A DNA stretch of 6,851 bases from Ignavibacteria bacterium UBA4661 (GTDB taxonomy: Bacteria > Bacteroidota > Ignavibacteria > Kapaibacteriales > UBA4661), in the NCBI GenBank assembly GCA_002405405.1, contig DHLT01000053.1, positions 1,151-8,001 on the forward strand. The letters run 5' to 3'. The notes below the pieces were generated by a model. It saw nothing but the letters and a program-made list of their open reading frames with translations, made no database searches and was not told the origin of the DNA. Positions 1 through 6,851 of this stretch are shown piece by piece (the stretch's first letter is position 1; each line of letters opens with the position of its first letter). A program made the translations under genes and the position numbers.

Positions 1-24
1 TTCACCATCGTAAAATTCACATTA
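1..24 (-). repeat. 24-nt perfect direct repeat, copy at window edge
   Basis: Positions 1-24 are identical to 1102-1125. The stretch encodes N-V-N-F-T-M-V in both copies, and the offset of 1101 nt is a multiple of three. Identity at silent positions as well as protein level indicates a fairly recent duplication or gene conversion of this end of the domain. Confidence 0.85.
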
Positions 25-3000
25 GAAACATTACCATTATTGACGGTTACAGCTTGACGCGGTACGGTTCCGGTATGACCGAAGGGAATCGGCTGTACGA
101 CATACGAACCATTAGGGATATTTGGGAATGAATAATTACCCGCTCCATCCGTCGATAGTTGGAGAAAGTTCGAACCGATAATACCTGTTACAGAATTATA
201 TGTACTAATCATGATTGGCACATTCGCACTAATTGAACCACTCAAATTACCACTGATACTATAAACCGCTCCGGAACGTGGTGTAGCCGTAAAATTCTGC
301 CCGATAATGGTAGAACCGGTATAATTCACTGCAATAGAAGCAGGTGAAAAAGAATAGCTTGGATGGTTACCTACACTCGTTGGTAATCCATGAGGTTGAA
401 TGGTATAATTTCCTAATACAAGACCATTAGTCGAAAGGACATAATTCCCGCTTGCATCTGTCAAAACAATACGCTCGACTTGATTGCTACTATTCAATAA
501 CTGCATTGTGAGTCCTGCGCCGACACCACTTACTGTACCCATAATACCTGACGGCTGTACGGTAAATGATAAGCCCGATACATCTGCTCCATTGACAATC
601 GCAACATAAGTTGAGGTTGCAGTATTGACATAATTCGCCCCTTGATTAAGGGTGACAGAATAGACACCATCCGGTATACTTGCAAAACTAAACTGTGCTT
701 CGGTCGTAATCTGTTGGATAAAAGCACCGCTTGCATAGTCATTAAGACTCAGTGTTGCTTGCCCACCTGCCAAACCGGAAATTGTTCCATTAATACTCCG
801 CGTACCTGCTTGATTTCCTGCACTTGCTGTAAATGTAGAAGCATTGACCGCTGCACTTGCAACCACTACTGATTGACGTTGTGGAGTAAAGCTATTACCA
901 GCGGCACGTGGAATAATCGTGTACGTTGCATTGGTAAGGCCGAGAAAGTATGTAGTACTCGCATTATTCCATAAAGTACTACTGAATGGTACGGCCATTC
1001 CTTGAGTAAATGCAAAAGACGATGGAGTACTCGCAGGAACAGCATAGACTGCATAAGTTGATGCCGTTACACTTACGACACTGCCCGTTACAGAATATGT
1101 ATTCACCATCGTAAAATTCACATTACTGACACTTCCTCCAGCAATCGTTACACGCTGACGCGGAATCAGCGCAACATGACCAAAGGTCGAGGGTATAATG
1201 TCGTACGTACCATTCGGTAGTGTTGAAAGCGAATAATTACCGACGGCATCAGTTTGCGTAAGAGCAAACCAAGGTCCGGGGAATCCTGTTGTAGTATTTA
1301 CCGCAGCAATATAGACTGGCACACCCATGGTAATAGATCCCTGCACATTACCATTGACAGCATAAAGAGCACCGCCATTCGCAGTAGCAGTAAAATTCTG
1401 TCCTGCAACAGCATTCGTAGTAGAATATGTTACTGAATAGGAGCTTGGAGAAAAAGAATAACTCGGATTATTACTTTGTGGACGCAGTGTATAGCTTGTA
1501 CCATGTACTAAACCAAAACCGGAGAAACTGAATGTTCCATCAGATTTAACCCATACTTGTTGTATGAATGTACCTCCATTCCACAACTCGATAGGAATGC
1601 TCGTTGCTAAACCTGAGACAGTGCCATTGATCGCACCTTCATACACCGTACCGGAAAGCGTTACATTTGCTGTTGATGGCGAAGAAACATTGGCAATAGT
1701 TGCAGTAAGTGCTCCAGACAGGTTTGGCGTTACTCGCACAAAAATTGTAGCAGTAGTTGCACCATTTACCGGCACGAGCGTCAGCGAATTTGTGAAACCG
1801 GATCCGCTTTGCTGTGAGAGTAATACCTGAGCATTGGGTGCAGTAATAACGAGATTATTTGTTAATCCTGTAGCAGTAACCGTATAGCTTAGCGTTGATG
1901 AGCTTGAAAGTTGAAGATTTCCAAAGTTGAGCGCGCTTGGTGAAACAGACAGTGTTGTAGAAACAGTTCCGGTTGATGCAATTGCATAATAAGTGTCTGT
2001 TGTCACAGGACCGGACACCGTACTCGTACTGACTGCTTGACCTAAGATACTACTCGCTGACACAAGAGAGTATACACCATTTACAGTTGCAGATGAGCTT
2101 ACGACATTATTAGAAACTAAAGCAGGTGTTGCACGCCCAAGCTGTACAATGGCTGAACTAATGACTCCGGCAGTTGTTTTTGCACGCCAATATTCCGTCG
2201 TACTGAGGTTTGAGATCCCCGAACCTACACTTCCACCCGAGTTACCTGTGTATGCTTCTGCTTCAATATTTGTGTTAGCTGTAGCCGTTGGATCAATCAG
2301 TGCAAATGGGTAATAAGTCCCACCACGACCCATGGGAAATGTTAAAGATCCGGTATTTGCTCCGGCATTTAAGACTCTTTGCATAGGTCCATCGATATAT
2401 GCCACTACCGAACCACCCGTAAGCGATGTCAGCGGGCTAACATTATTCGTAAGAGCAAGGATATTGGTGGTCGAAGTTTGGATGATACCATTATTCAAGG
2501 TTAGACCATTATTGACATTGACTGGCGATCCCAAAGGCAGTATTGCTCCAGAACGATTCATGATGATATTACCAATCGTAATGCCAGCTGTTCGCCAAGA
2601 ACCCGTAATCGTTCCCGAGCCACCGATAGACAAGGTACCACCTCCACTGATTGCTCCCACAGAACCGAAATCGATATTCCCATTAAGATTCCAAACACCT
2701 GTACCAACGAAGATTGTTCCAGCATTAGCACCTAAAGTAAATGTTCCTGCAAAGGTACGTGTGGTATTATCGTTGAGGATATTGGAGTTGTTATACAGAA
2801 CATTACCTACCATCGTTGCCGGCATATTTGCACTAACAAAAGGTGCTACTGACCCCTGAAATTCTAAGATTGAGCCGGCAATATATGCTGGTGTATTACC
2901 AGTAATTTGCCCATTACCAAAAACACGGATTGTACCTGTTCCGGTCATATTGATAGTACCATTGTTATTGATAGTCGCACCTGTTGGAATAACAAAAAGA

Positions 3001-6000
3001 CCACCGTTGCCGATGTTGAGACCCGAGCCAGATTGTAGCCCCGTCCATGTACCTGTTGAGGTTGGAGAAAGCGTAAAACCTCCAATGGAAAGTGATCCAG
3101 CCTGCACAGTAAATGATTGCAAGGATTTACTGCCATCTAATCCAAGTGTCCCTGATTTATTCACAAGAAGGTTCAGCGTCGAACTCGCTGGAAATTCTAT
3201 CGCTGTTGTTGTGATATTGCTTGCACCGGAGTATAACAATGTTGATGTTGTGGTGAGATAATTCACTGATCCACCTGAAAGAAGCGGTGTATTCTGTATT
3301 TCAAGCGTTGCACCGGTACCGACATTGATTGCCGCCAGCGACCCTATGGTAGCCGTCACAGAAGCAAGCCGCAATACGGCATTATCTTGAATATTGATTG
3401 CCGTATTAGCGATGTTGAGAAGATTTGTTCCTGCATTCAGCACCACAACCGTACCCGAACTCACAAAGAAACGCGATCCACCGGCAAAAGCCAGTGTGAG
3501 AATGCCATTGATTGTTTTATTCCCATTATTGATCACACCCACAGTTGATCCAATTTGAACATTACCCGGCATGGTAGCCGGAAATTCCGGACCAGTAACA
3601 TACCACCCCGAACCAGTACTGTACATCAGTTGAGAACCTGTCGCATAAGTTGGAGCATTACCTGCAAAAACAGGATTACTGATTGATTGATAAAAATCAA
3701 AGGTTGATCCTGCATTAAACGTCAGACCACCAACATTCGTGAATGTTATACCGCCATTAAGACGCAGTGTGCCAGCATTCACAGTCATAGACCCCGAACC
3801 GCCGATGGTTCTATTCGCATCGATCATCAAAATATTTGAGTTATTCATGGTTACTATGGCATTCATCGTTGGAAGGAATTCCATACCTGCTCGTATGAAT
3901 GTTCCCGGTCCTTGCTCATACACAAGCGCTCCACTCGAAGCATACGTAATACTTCCACTTCCCGACATTGGATAAACACCTGCACCAAGCCCACCCAACA
4001 CGGCAAATGTACCGCCGCTATTGACGGTAATAGAACCATTATTCGTAAGTGTACCACCCGTTGAGGTTACAGCTAATCGTCCTGTACTGGCTATTGTAAA
4101 AGCAGAACCTGCAGAAATAGACGCACTTGTTAAAAGACGCAGAGTTGCATTTAGCGTAACATTCCCCGCTGTTGTCCAAATGGGCGGCTGTAGAAGCTCG
4201 GTACTCGTAGCAATGGTGAGTGCATTGGTAGTACGATTGATTTCTAAGATAGCATTGAGCGATGAGGGTAGTTCTACACCGGTTGTTTTTGCTGTACTGC
4301 CCGTGTAGCGCAAACGTGCAACGGTACTCTGGAACACGGGTGCGGTACCGGTCAATGCTCCCGAACCCTGTAATTCTAGTATTGATGTATCAGCGATATT
4401 CAAAGTGCCGGCATTTGCAATGCTTACACCGTTCGCAACAACGACAGCCCCTGCATTTGACACATGGACAAACCAAGAACCATTACTAAGCGAAGATCCT
4501 GTACCAAACGTGAGTGTTGCACCGCTGACCGATATATGCCCACCTCCTGTTGAACTGATTTGCAATGGACCATTTACTGTGCGGCTTGATGGTATCGTTA
4601 AACCGACACCAACTCCACCCTGCCCAACAAGAACCGTTGCAGGCATCACAGACGGAAACTCTTGTCGAGCAAGATGATTACCTGCACTTGAATACCATAA
4701 TGATGCCGTTGTCGCATAGACCGGCGAGTTACCAAGAAACGTTGAAAAAAATCCGCCAGTAGCAATCATTCCAAAGATTGCAGTACCATTGATATTCACA
4801 GTGCCATTATTGGTAAATGTGGTACCACCAGTCGGATCAATCCGAGCAGTACCTGCATTAACATTCATCGTTCCAGTAAACGTATGTGAATCAAGAATAA
4901 CCAAGAGAATATTTCCATTCTTGATAATATTTCCTGCCATCGTCTGCGGAAACTCTTTACCCGAAGTAACAGTCCCTGTTGTTCCATCATATATCAGTTG
5001 CGAACCCGATGCATAGGTAATCGTACCGGTACCAGAATTCATTAATGGGTTTACTAATCCCCCAAGTGAGGTAAATGAACCACCACTATTGACAAAAATG
5101 CTTCCGTTATTTGTAATAGAGCTACCCGTAGAAGTAACCACAAATGACCCACCACTAGTAACCGAAACCAACATACCCGATTGGATCGTTGCCGACGTGT
5201 ACATCGTTAGATTGAATGCACCTGTTTGAAGTTCTCCTGCTTGCCAATTAGGCCATACGGTCAATATGACGGATTTATTGAGAGTAACATATCCCGCCCC
5301 ACTAGTATTGACCTCCATAATAGCATTGAGCGTTGAGGGCAATTCTACGCCTGTTGTTTTAACCGATGTTCCACTATAACTTAGTTTTGATGAGGTACTG
5401 AGATAGCTTGGTGCGTTGCCATTCAGTGCCCCCGTATCAACAAATGAAAGTGTACCACCGACGTGCAGAGCACCATTGTTTTGCATGGTTACACTGTTTG
5501 CTATTTGCAGTGTTGCCCCCGTTTGTACAAGCATCGTTACACCACTGCCCAGTGTAAATGCACCTTGTGCTGTCGCTGTTGTACCCGACAGAATAATAAA
5601 CTGATGACCCGATGTAATCATATTCGGTGGATTCACACCCGAACCATCGGGACTGCTATTCCAACTCGATAGTAAGCCGACGGAATTGACGCCGGTATAA
5701 TAATAAACGGTCGGTATTTGAGCATACCGAACGACTCGATGATTCGAACGGTCAGTAATAAAAATATTGCCGTCGGCATCCCCACCTACGCCACCGGGCC
5801 AATACAAACTTGTAGATGATGTACCAGAAGCGTACGTTGTAAAACTTGATTGCCCCAACACACCATTGGCATTGGGTTGATTAACATTAATTGTACTGAC
5901 ACTATTGTACCATACAACACGATTTTGAGATGATCCTGTTGATACCCCTGGATCAACGACATATAATCTATCATTCGCATCAATCCACAAACCTGATGGT

Positions 6001-6851
6001 GTATAAAATCTATTTGCTTGCGGACCAAAACAACCACAATTGTTTGGATAACCCGACGATGCCGTTGAAAAATCCGGTTGTCCAAATACAATATCTGCAT
6101 TCGCCCCATCAGCTTTGGTTGCGGCATTATTAAACCGTAGAACTCTACTACCATAAAAATTTGATCCATCCGAAACGTAGAGATTCCCATTAATATCAAC
6201 AGCAACATCAGTAGGTTCGGAAAGGTAATTTTGTGATAATGTTGAATTAGTTGCACTCGAAAAATCTGTTTGCCCTAGAACACCATCGGCACTTGCTCCA
6301 TTCGACTTTGTACGCGCATTATCAAATCGTAAAACTCGACTATTAAAACGGTCAGCAACCCATAGTGTTCCGGATGGGTCAACAACCAAACCATTTGGCG
6401 TATTCATTGTACTTGCGCTTCTTCCCAACGTATTAGCCCCGCCGAGAATAAAGGTCGACTGCCCTAAAACACCATCAGCTGTAGCACCTGATGAAATTGA
6501 TGAGGCATTGTCAAATCGCAAGACACGATTGTTGCCAGCATCGGCAACCCACAGCGTTCCTGTCTCGTCTACATGGATTTTGACAGGATTATTCATTTTT
6601 GTACCCAACAAACCAAGTGATACAGTCGTAAAATCAGGCTGCCCTATAACTGCTTCTGCACTTGCTCCCATTGCATATCGGTTAGCAGATGTATAACGTA
6701 AGACGCGATGATTCGCATAGTCAGCAATAAATATTTTACCGGTGGTTGGATCAACAGCAACATCTGTTGGGGAGTTTAAGTTACTACCACCTGTACCACT
6801 TGTACCTGAGTTAAGATCCGTTTGTCCAAAAGCATTAAATGCTGGCTGCCA
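1..6851 (-). CDS. Giant multidomain repeat surface protein (NHL propeller, beta-strand repeats, Ig-like and transthyretin-like domains), partial at both ends
   Basis: Reading the reverse complement from 6851 gives an uninterrupted frame of 2283 codons that begins W-Q-P-A-F-N-A-F-G-Q-T-D and ends N-V-N-F-T-M-V. Neither a start nor a stop lies in the window, so the full protein is longer than 2283 residues. Domains in order by window residue number: NHL propeller 9-376; junction 382-430; beta-strand repeat region 431-1462; hyalin-like closing module 1463-1625; Ig-like domain 1633-1736; six transthyretin-like domains 1739-2283. Residues are dominated by S, T, G, N, V and A, with little Lys and only two Cys noticed (272 and 274). 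No transmembrane segment, catalytic motif or signal peptide is visible; a signal peptide would lie upstream of position 6851. The role inferred is a secreted or surface-anchored adhesin or stalk of an FCB-group bacterium, possibly exported by the type IX system. The reading frame is very secure; the function is not assigned. Confidence 0.95.
3..548 (-). repeat. Transthyretin-like domain pair, copy 2
   Basis: This pair repeats 1104-1637. The first domain (276-548) runs G-I-M-G-T-V-S-G-V-G through T-D-A-S-G-N-Y-V-L and H-P-S-Y-S-F-S-P-A-S to I-G-Q-N-F-T-A-T. The second (3-272) runs G-A-V-Y-S-I-S-G-N-L-S-G through D-G-A-G-N-Y-S-F and P-N-G-S-Y-V-V-Q-P to F-G-H-T-G-T-V-P-R-Q and N-V-N-F-T-M-V. 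The second domain has exactly the same length (270 nt) as its copy-1 partner, offset by 1101 nt. The last two bases of the window (1-2) fit the next codon AAY, the Asn that follows M-V in copy 1, so the repeat series appears to continue past the edge. Confidence 0.75.
549..803 (-). other. Transthyretin-like domain, short form
   Basis: About 85 residues starting T-R-S-I-N-G-T-I-S-G-L-A-G-G, with Q-F-S-F-A-S-I-P-D-G-V-Y-S-V-T-L and the end strand D-V-S-G-L-S-F-T-V-Q. The short-form middle lacks the P-x-Y-S-F-S-P strand found in the first domain of each pair. A linker N-Q-A-G precedes it. It opens with G-T-I-S-G, like the first domain of each pair (G-T-V-S-G), suggesting common descent. Confidence 0.65.
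819..1103 (-). other. Diverged transthyretin-like domain
   Basis: About 95 residues from N-T-Y-S-V-T-G-S-V-V-S to S-T-F-T-A-S-A. It retains the S-V-T-G-x-V start, the [NL]-x-[NA]-T-Y-T-I-I-P strand, the S-F-T-P-Q-R-Q-S-V-V-V strand and the F-T-A end, but the middle (P-S-S-F-A-F-T-Q-G-M-A-V) is unlike the other copies and the D-x-x-G-x-Y strand is replaced by W-N-N-A-S-T-T-Y-F. It sits between two regular pairs and is counted as the third domain of the four-domain period. Confidence 0.6.
1102..1125 (-). repeat. 24-nt perfect direct repeat, internal copy
   Basis: Second copy of the 24-base stretch at 1-24. Beyond the repeat the two copies diverge (N-N-G-N-V-S before it in one protein copy, A-G-G-S-V-S in the other). 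It could serve as a site for in-frame recombination that would delete or add a four-domain block. Confidence 0.85.
1104..1637 (-). repeat. Transthyretin-like domain pair, copy 1
   Basis: Two seven-strand-type domains of 88 and 90 residues. The first (1374-1637) runs from G-A-I-N-G-T-V-S-G-L through P-S-Y-S-F-S-P-S-S to G-Q-N-F-T-A-T. The second (1104-1373) runs from G-A-L-Y-A-V-N-G-N-V-Q-G through T-D-A-V-G-N-Y-S-L and P-N-G-T-Y-D-I-I-P to N-V-N-F-T-M-V. The signature G-x-[IV]-x-G, D-x-x-G-x-[YF]-x-[FL], [NDG]-G-x-Y-x-[IV]-x-P and F-T-x-x is that of carboxypeptidase-regulatory / transthyretin-like (SdrD B-like) domains, which are structural spacers in surface proteins. The pair recurs at 3-548. 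Confidence 0.75.
1644..1955 (-). other. Ig-like beta-sandwich domain (L-S-V-S-P-S-x-L-N-F-G type)
   Basis: About 104 residues start T-L-S-V-S-P-S-A-L-N-F-G-N-L and continue with L-S-Y-T-V-T-A-T-G-L-T-N-N-L-V-I-T-A-P, then S-G-S-G-F-T-N-S-L-T-L, then T-I-F-V-R-V-T-P, and end A-N-V-T-L-S-G-T-V. The pattern of a start strand, Y-x-V-x-[AG]-x-G-L, I-x-[AV]-P, V-R-x-x-P and V-x-L-x-G-T is that of an Ig-fold spacer domain frequent in secreted proteins of the FCB group. It directly adjoins the transthyretin-like region and probably acts as a rigid spacer. Confidence 0.7.
1977..2465 (-). other. Hyalin-like closing module of the repeat region
   Basis: The chain reads G-G-S-V-V-A-Y-I-D-G-P-M-Q-R-V-L, then L-T-F-P-M-G-R-G-G-T-Y-Y-P-F (2304-2345), then S-T-T-E-Y-W-R-A, and closes with D-T-Y-Y-A-I-A-S-T-G. 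The order V-x-G-P-[ML]-x-R / F-P-[MVI]-G-[RK]-G-G-x-Y-x-P / E-Y-W / T-x-Y-Y-A is one I know from large Bacteroidota-type surface proteins with hyalin-like repeats, where it follows Gly/Thr-rich strand repeats as here. It is a structural module; no enzymatic role is suggested. About 163 residues. Confidence 0.6.
2466..3287 (-). repeat. Beta-strand super-repeat unit 3, partial and diverged
   Basis: A third unit begins at P-L-L-S-G-G-S-V-N-Y, 1074 nt after the equivalent point of unit 2. Its first module has I-E-F-P-A-S-S-T-L (Pro codon at 3189) and its second has A-N-M-P-A-T-M-V-G-N-V (2820), where the usual E-F before Pro is replaced by N-M. The third anchor expected near 2500-2530 is not recognisable; instead the chain passes through G-G-G-T-L-S-I-G-G-S-G-T-I-T-G and V-N-N-G-L-T-L-N-N-G-I-I-Q-T into the closing module. 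The unit is therefore a decayed or capped terminal copy. Confidence 0.65.
3288..4361 (-). repeat. Beta-strand super-repeat unit 2 (three modules)
   Basis: This unit of 1074 nt is the second copy of the three-module pattern. It starts at G-A-L-T-G-T-A-P-V-F, aligned with G-A-L-N-G-N-A-P-S-Y at exactly 1071 nt distance. Anchors are V-E-L-P-S-S (Pro codon at 4266), E-F-L-P-T-M (3870, with one extra residue between E and P) and P-E-F-P-A-T-M-P (3579). Each module is more like its counterpart in unit 1 than like its neighbours: A-K-T-T-G-V-E-L-P-S matches V-K-T-T-G-V-E-L-P-S, and G-S-I-T-Y-A-S matches G-T-I-T-Y-A-S. At DNA level the stretch near 4251-4291 closely resembles 5322-5362. This indicates duplication of a whole three-module block rather than module-by-module growth. 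Confidence 0.75.
4362..5432 (-). repeat. Beta-strand super-repeat unit 1 (three modules)
   Basis: This unit of 1071 nt (357 codons) starts at G-A-L-N-G-N-A-P-S-Y. It holds three modules, each with a strand motif [AS]-x-L-x-Y followed by an E-[FL]-P anchor and then x-N-x-x-x-N. Anchors are V-E-L-P-S (Pro codon at 5337), K-E-F-P-Q-T-M (4947) and Q-E-F-P-S-V-M-P (4653). Spacings between anchors are 390, 294 and then 387 nt to the next unit. Modules also carry a T-N-N-G-[ST]-[IV]-x-[VI]-N-x-G strand (for example S-I-T-N-N-G-S-I-F-V-N). The fold is probably a beta-solenoid or stacked beta-sandwich stalk; this is inferred from strand periodicity only. No binding or catalytic residues stand out. Confidence 0.75.
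4745..4751 (-). other. Seven-base T homopolymer within coding frame
   Basis: The coding strand reads GGA-TTT-TTT-TCA (G-F-F-S) across seven T residues (A on the plus strand). It is the longest homopolymer I noticed in the frame. The frame is intact here, and the flanking modules align with their counterparts on both sides, so this is not a sequencing frameshift. A run of seven is only a weak candidate for slippage. Confidence 0.5.
5433..5561 (-). repeat. Lead-in strands of the first beta-strand repeat module
   Basis: Short strands such as G-S-G-V-T-M-L-V-Q-T-G-A-T-L-Q-I and V-T-M-Q-N-N-G-A-L-H-V-G-G-T-L run in steps of about ten residues, the pattern expected of a beta-helix or beta-solenoid. 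The stretch V-T-M-Q-N-N-G-A-L corresponds to V-S-I-A-N-A-G-T-L about 1065 nt downstream in the gene (near 4400-4430), so it belongs to the upstream half of the super-repeat. Confidence 0.65.
5562..5708 (-). other. Junction module: Tyr-rich strand, L-S-S-W and D-G-S-G motifs
   Basis: Immediately after the last propeller blade the chain reads V-Y-Y-Y-T-G-V-N-S-V-G-L-L-S-S-W-N, then S-P-D-G-S-G-V-N-P-P-N-M and a beta strand Q-F-I-I-L-S-G. The pattern Y-Y-x-x-x-x-x-x-x-L-x-S-W-x-x-x-x-D-G-S-G-x-x-P-x-N is one I recall as the opening of Gly/Thr-rich repeat regions in large Bacteroidota-type surface proteins. Here it marks the switch from propeller to beta-strand repeats. Its separate function is unknown. 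Confidence 0.6.
5724..6830 (-). repeat. NHL beta-propeller, six repeats
   Basis: Six repeats follow the NHL pattern P-x-G/D-[VLI]-x-V-D-x-x-G-x-[LI]-[WYF]-[VI]-[AST]-D-x-x-N-x-R-V-[LV]-R-[FY]. Cores lie at 6693-6776 (V-D-P-T-T-G, A-D-Y-A-N-H-R-V), 6513-6593 (V-A-D-A-G-N-N-R-V), 6324-6401 (V-A-D-R-F-N-S-R-V), 6132-6218, 5907-6002 and 5724-5801 (T-D-R-S-N-H-R-V-V). Each is preceded by a G-Q motif (G at window residues 9, 70, 130, 193, 257, 333; for example L-G-Q-T-D-F and F-G-Q-P-D-F), giving spacings of 61, 60, 63, 64 and 76 residues. Known NHL propellers commonly have six blades and bind proteins, RNA or glycans, or carry enzymatic sites; no catalytic set is evident here. Residues W-Q-P-A before the first G-Q may be the tail of another blade beyond the window, so the true blade number is not fixed. 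Extracellular ligand binding is the inferred role. Confidence 0.9.
6003..6083 (-). other. Loop insertion with C-G-C motif between NHL repeats 4 and 5
   Basis: Between the fourth G-Q motif pair and the fifth NHL core the chain reads S-G-Y-P-N-N-C-G-C-F-G-P-Q (window residues 266-278). Codons for the two cysteines are at 6036-6038 and 6030-6032. They are the only Cys codons I noticed in the whole frame. The fifth NHL core is itself longer than the others (an extra P-G-V-S-T-G-S-S-Q before N-R-V-V), so this blade carries two expanded loops on a propeller whose other blades are regular. A vicinal-type disulfide or a metal contact is possible, but nothing in the sequence decides this. Confidence 0.6.

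Noticed and set aside
1..1125. The 24-base direct repeats as ends of a mobile element or an attachment site pair
   Set aside because: Both copies are in frame, encode the same domain end and are separated by a whole number of codons and domains. The sequence between them is ordinary repeat-domain coding sequence with no transposase or integrase.
1564..1830. Plus-strand open frame of 88 codons, and other short plus-strand frames near 642-872, 1254-1436, 2950-3261, 3739-3975, 4021-4308, 4405-4677, 4789-5016 and 6508-6696
   Set aside because: All are antisense to the continuous minus-strand gene. Their openness follows from the codon bias of the Ser/Thr/Gly/Asn-rich protein.
2332..2859. Plus-strand open frame of 175 codons
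   Set aside because: It lies antisense to the hyalin-like and beta-strand modules, which read without a break on the minus strand. Its proline- and valine-rich product is the reverse image of Gly/Asn/Thr codons and has no recognisable domain.
2466..5432. CRISPR-like periodic DNA repeats
   Set aside because: The period is about 1 kb with diverged copies that follow codon phase, so it reflects protein repeats and not short identical repeats with spacers.
1977..5561. Classical autotransporter passenger or filamentous haemagglutinin
   Set aside because: The strand-rich, Gly/Asn/Thr-rich composition looks similar, but the anchor motifs, the F-P-M-G-R-G-G-T-Y module and the following Ig-like and transthyretin-like domains fit FCB-group secreted proteins better. 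No haemagglutination-activity domain or beta-barrel is visible.
5786..6256. Minus-strand open frame of 156 codons in another phase
   Set aside because: It overlaps NHL repeats 4 to 6 out of frame. The propeller frame has clear repeated motifs here, whereas this product is rich in H, Q, L and I with no pattern.

Overview
The window is best read as one piece of a single giant gene on the minus strand. The frame whose codons begin at position 6851 and step down stays open to position 3 (2283 codons, no stop, no start or end inside the window). No intergenic DNA, RNA gene, promoter, terminator, insertion sequence or CRISPR array is visible. The protein runs from right to left on the page and is incomplete at both ends.

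Layout in protein order (right to left): (1) 6851-5724, six NHL beta-propeller repeats, each preceded by a G-Q-x-[DST]-[FL] motif; (2) 5708-5562, a Tyr-rich / W / D-G-S-G junction; (3) 5561-2466, a long Gly/Ser/Thr/Asn-rich beta-strand repeat region with eight modules anchored on an E-[FL]-P-like motif, grouped in a three-module super-repeat of about 1071-1077 nt; (4) 2465-1977, a closing module with the motifs I-D-G-P-M-x-R and F-P-M-G-R-G-G-T-Y, like hyalin-like modules of Bacteroidota surface proteins; (5) 1955-1644, an Ig-like beta-sandwich beginning L-S-V-S-P-S-A-L-N-F-G; (6) 1637-3, six transthyretin / carboxypeptidase-regulatory-like beta-sandwich domains with a four-domain period of about 1101 nt, still repeating at the window edge.

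The organism is probably in the Bacteroidota / Ignavibacteriota / Kapaibacteriota (FCB) neighbourhood. This is inferred from the module types, which are typical of very large secreted proteins of those phyla, often exported by the type IX system. The sorting signal that would prove this would lie beyond position 1 and cannot be seen. Composition (abundant S/T/G/N, few Lys, only two Cys noticed in 2283 residues) fits an exported, extracellular, stalk-like or adhesin-like protein. The N-terminal propeller looks like a binding head and the rest like an extended stalk, but no enzymatic residues or ligand can be assigned.
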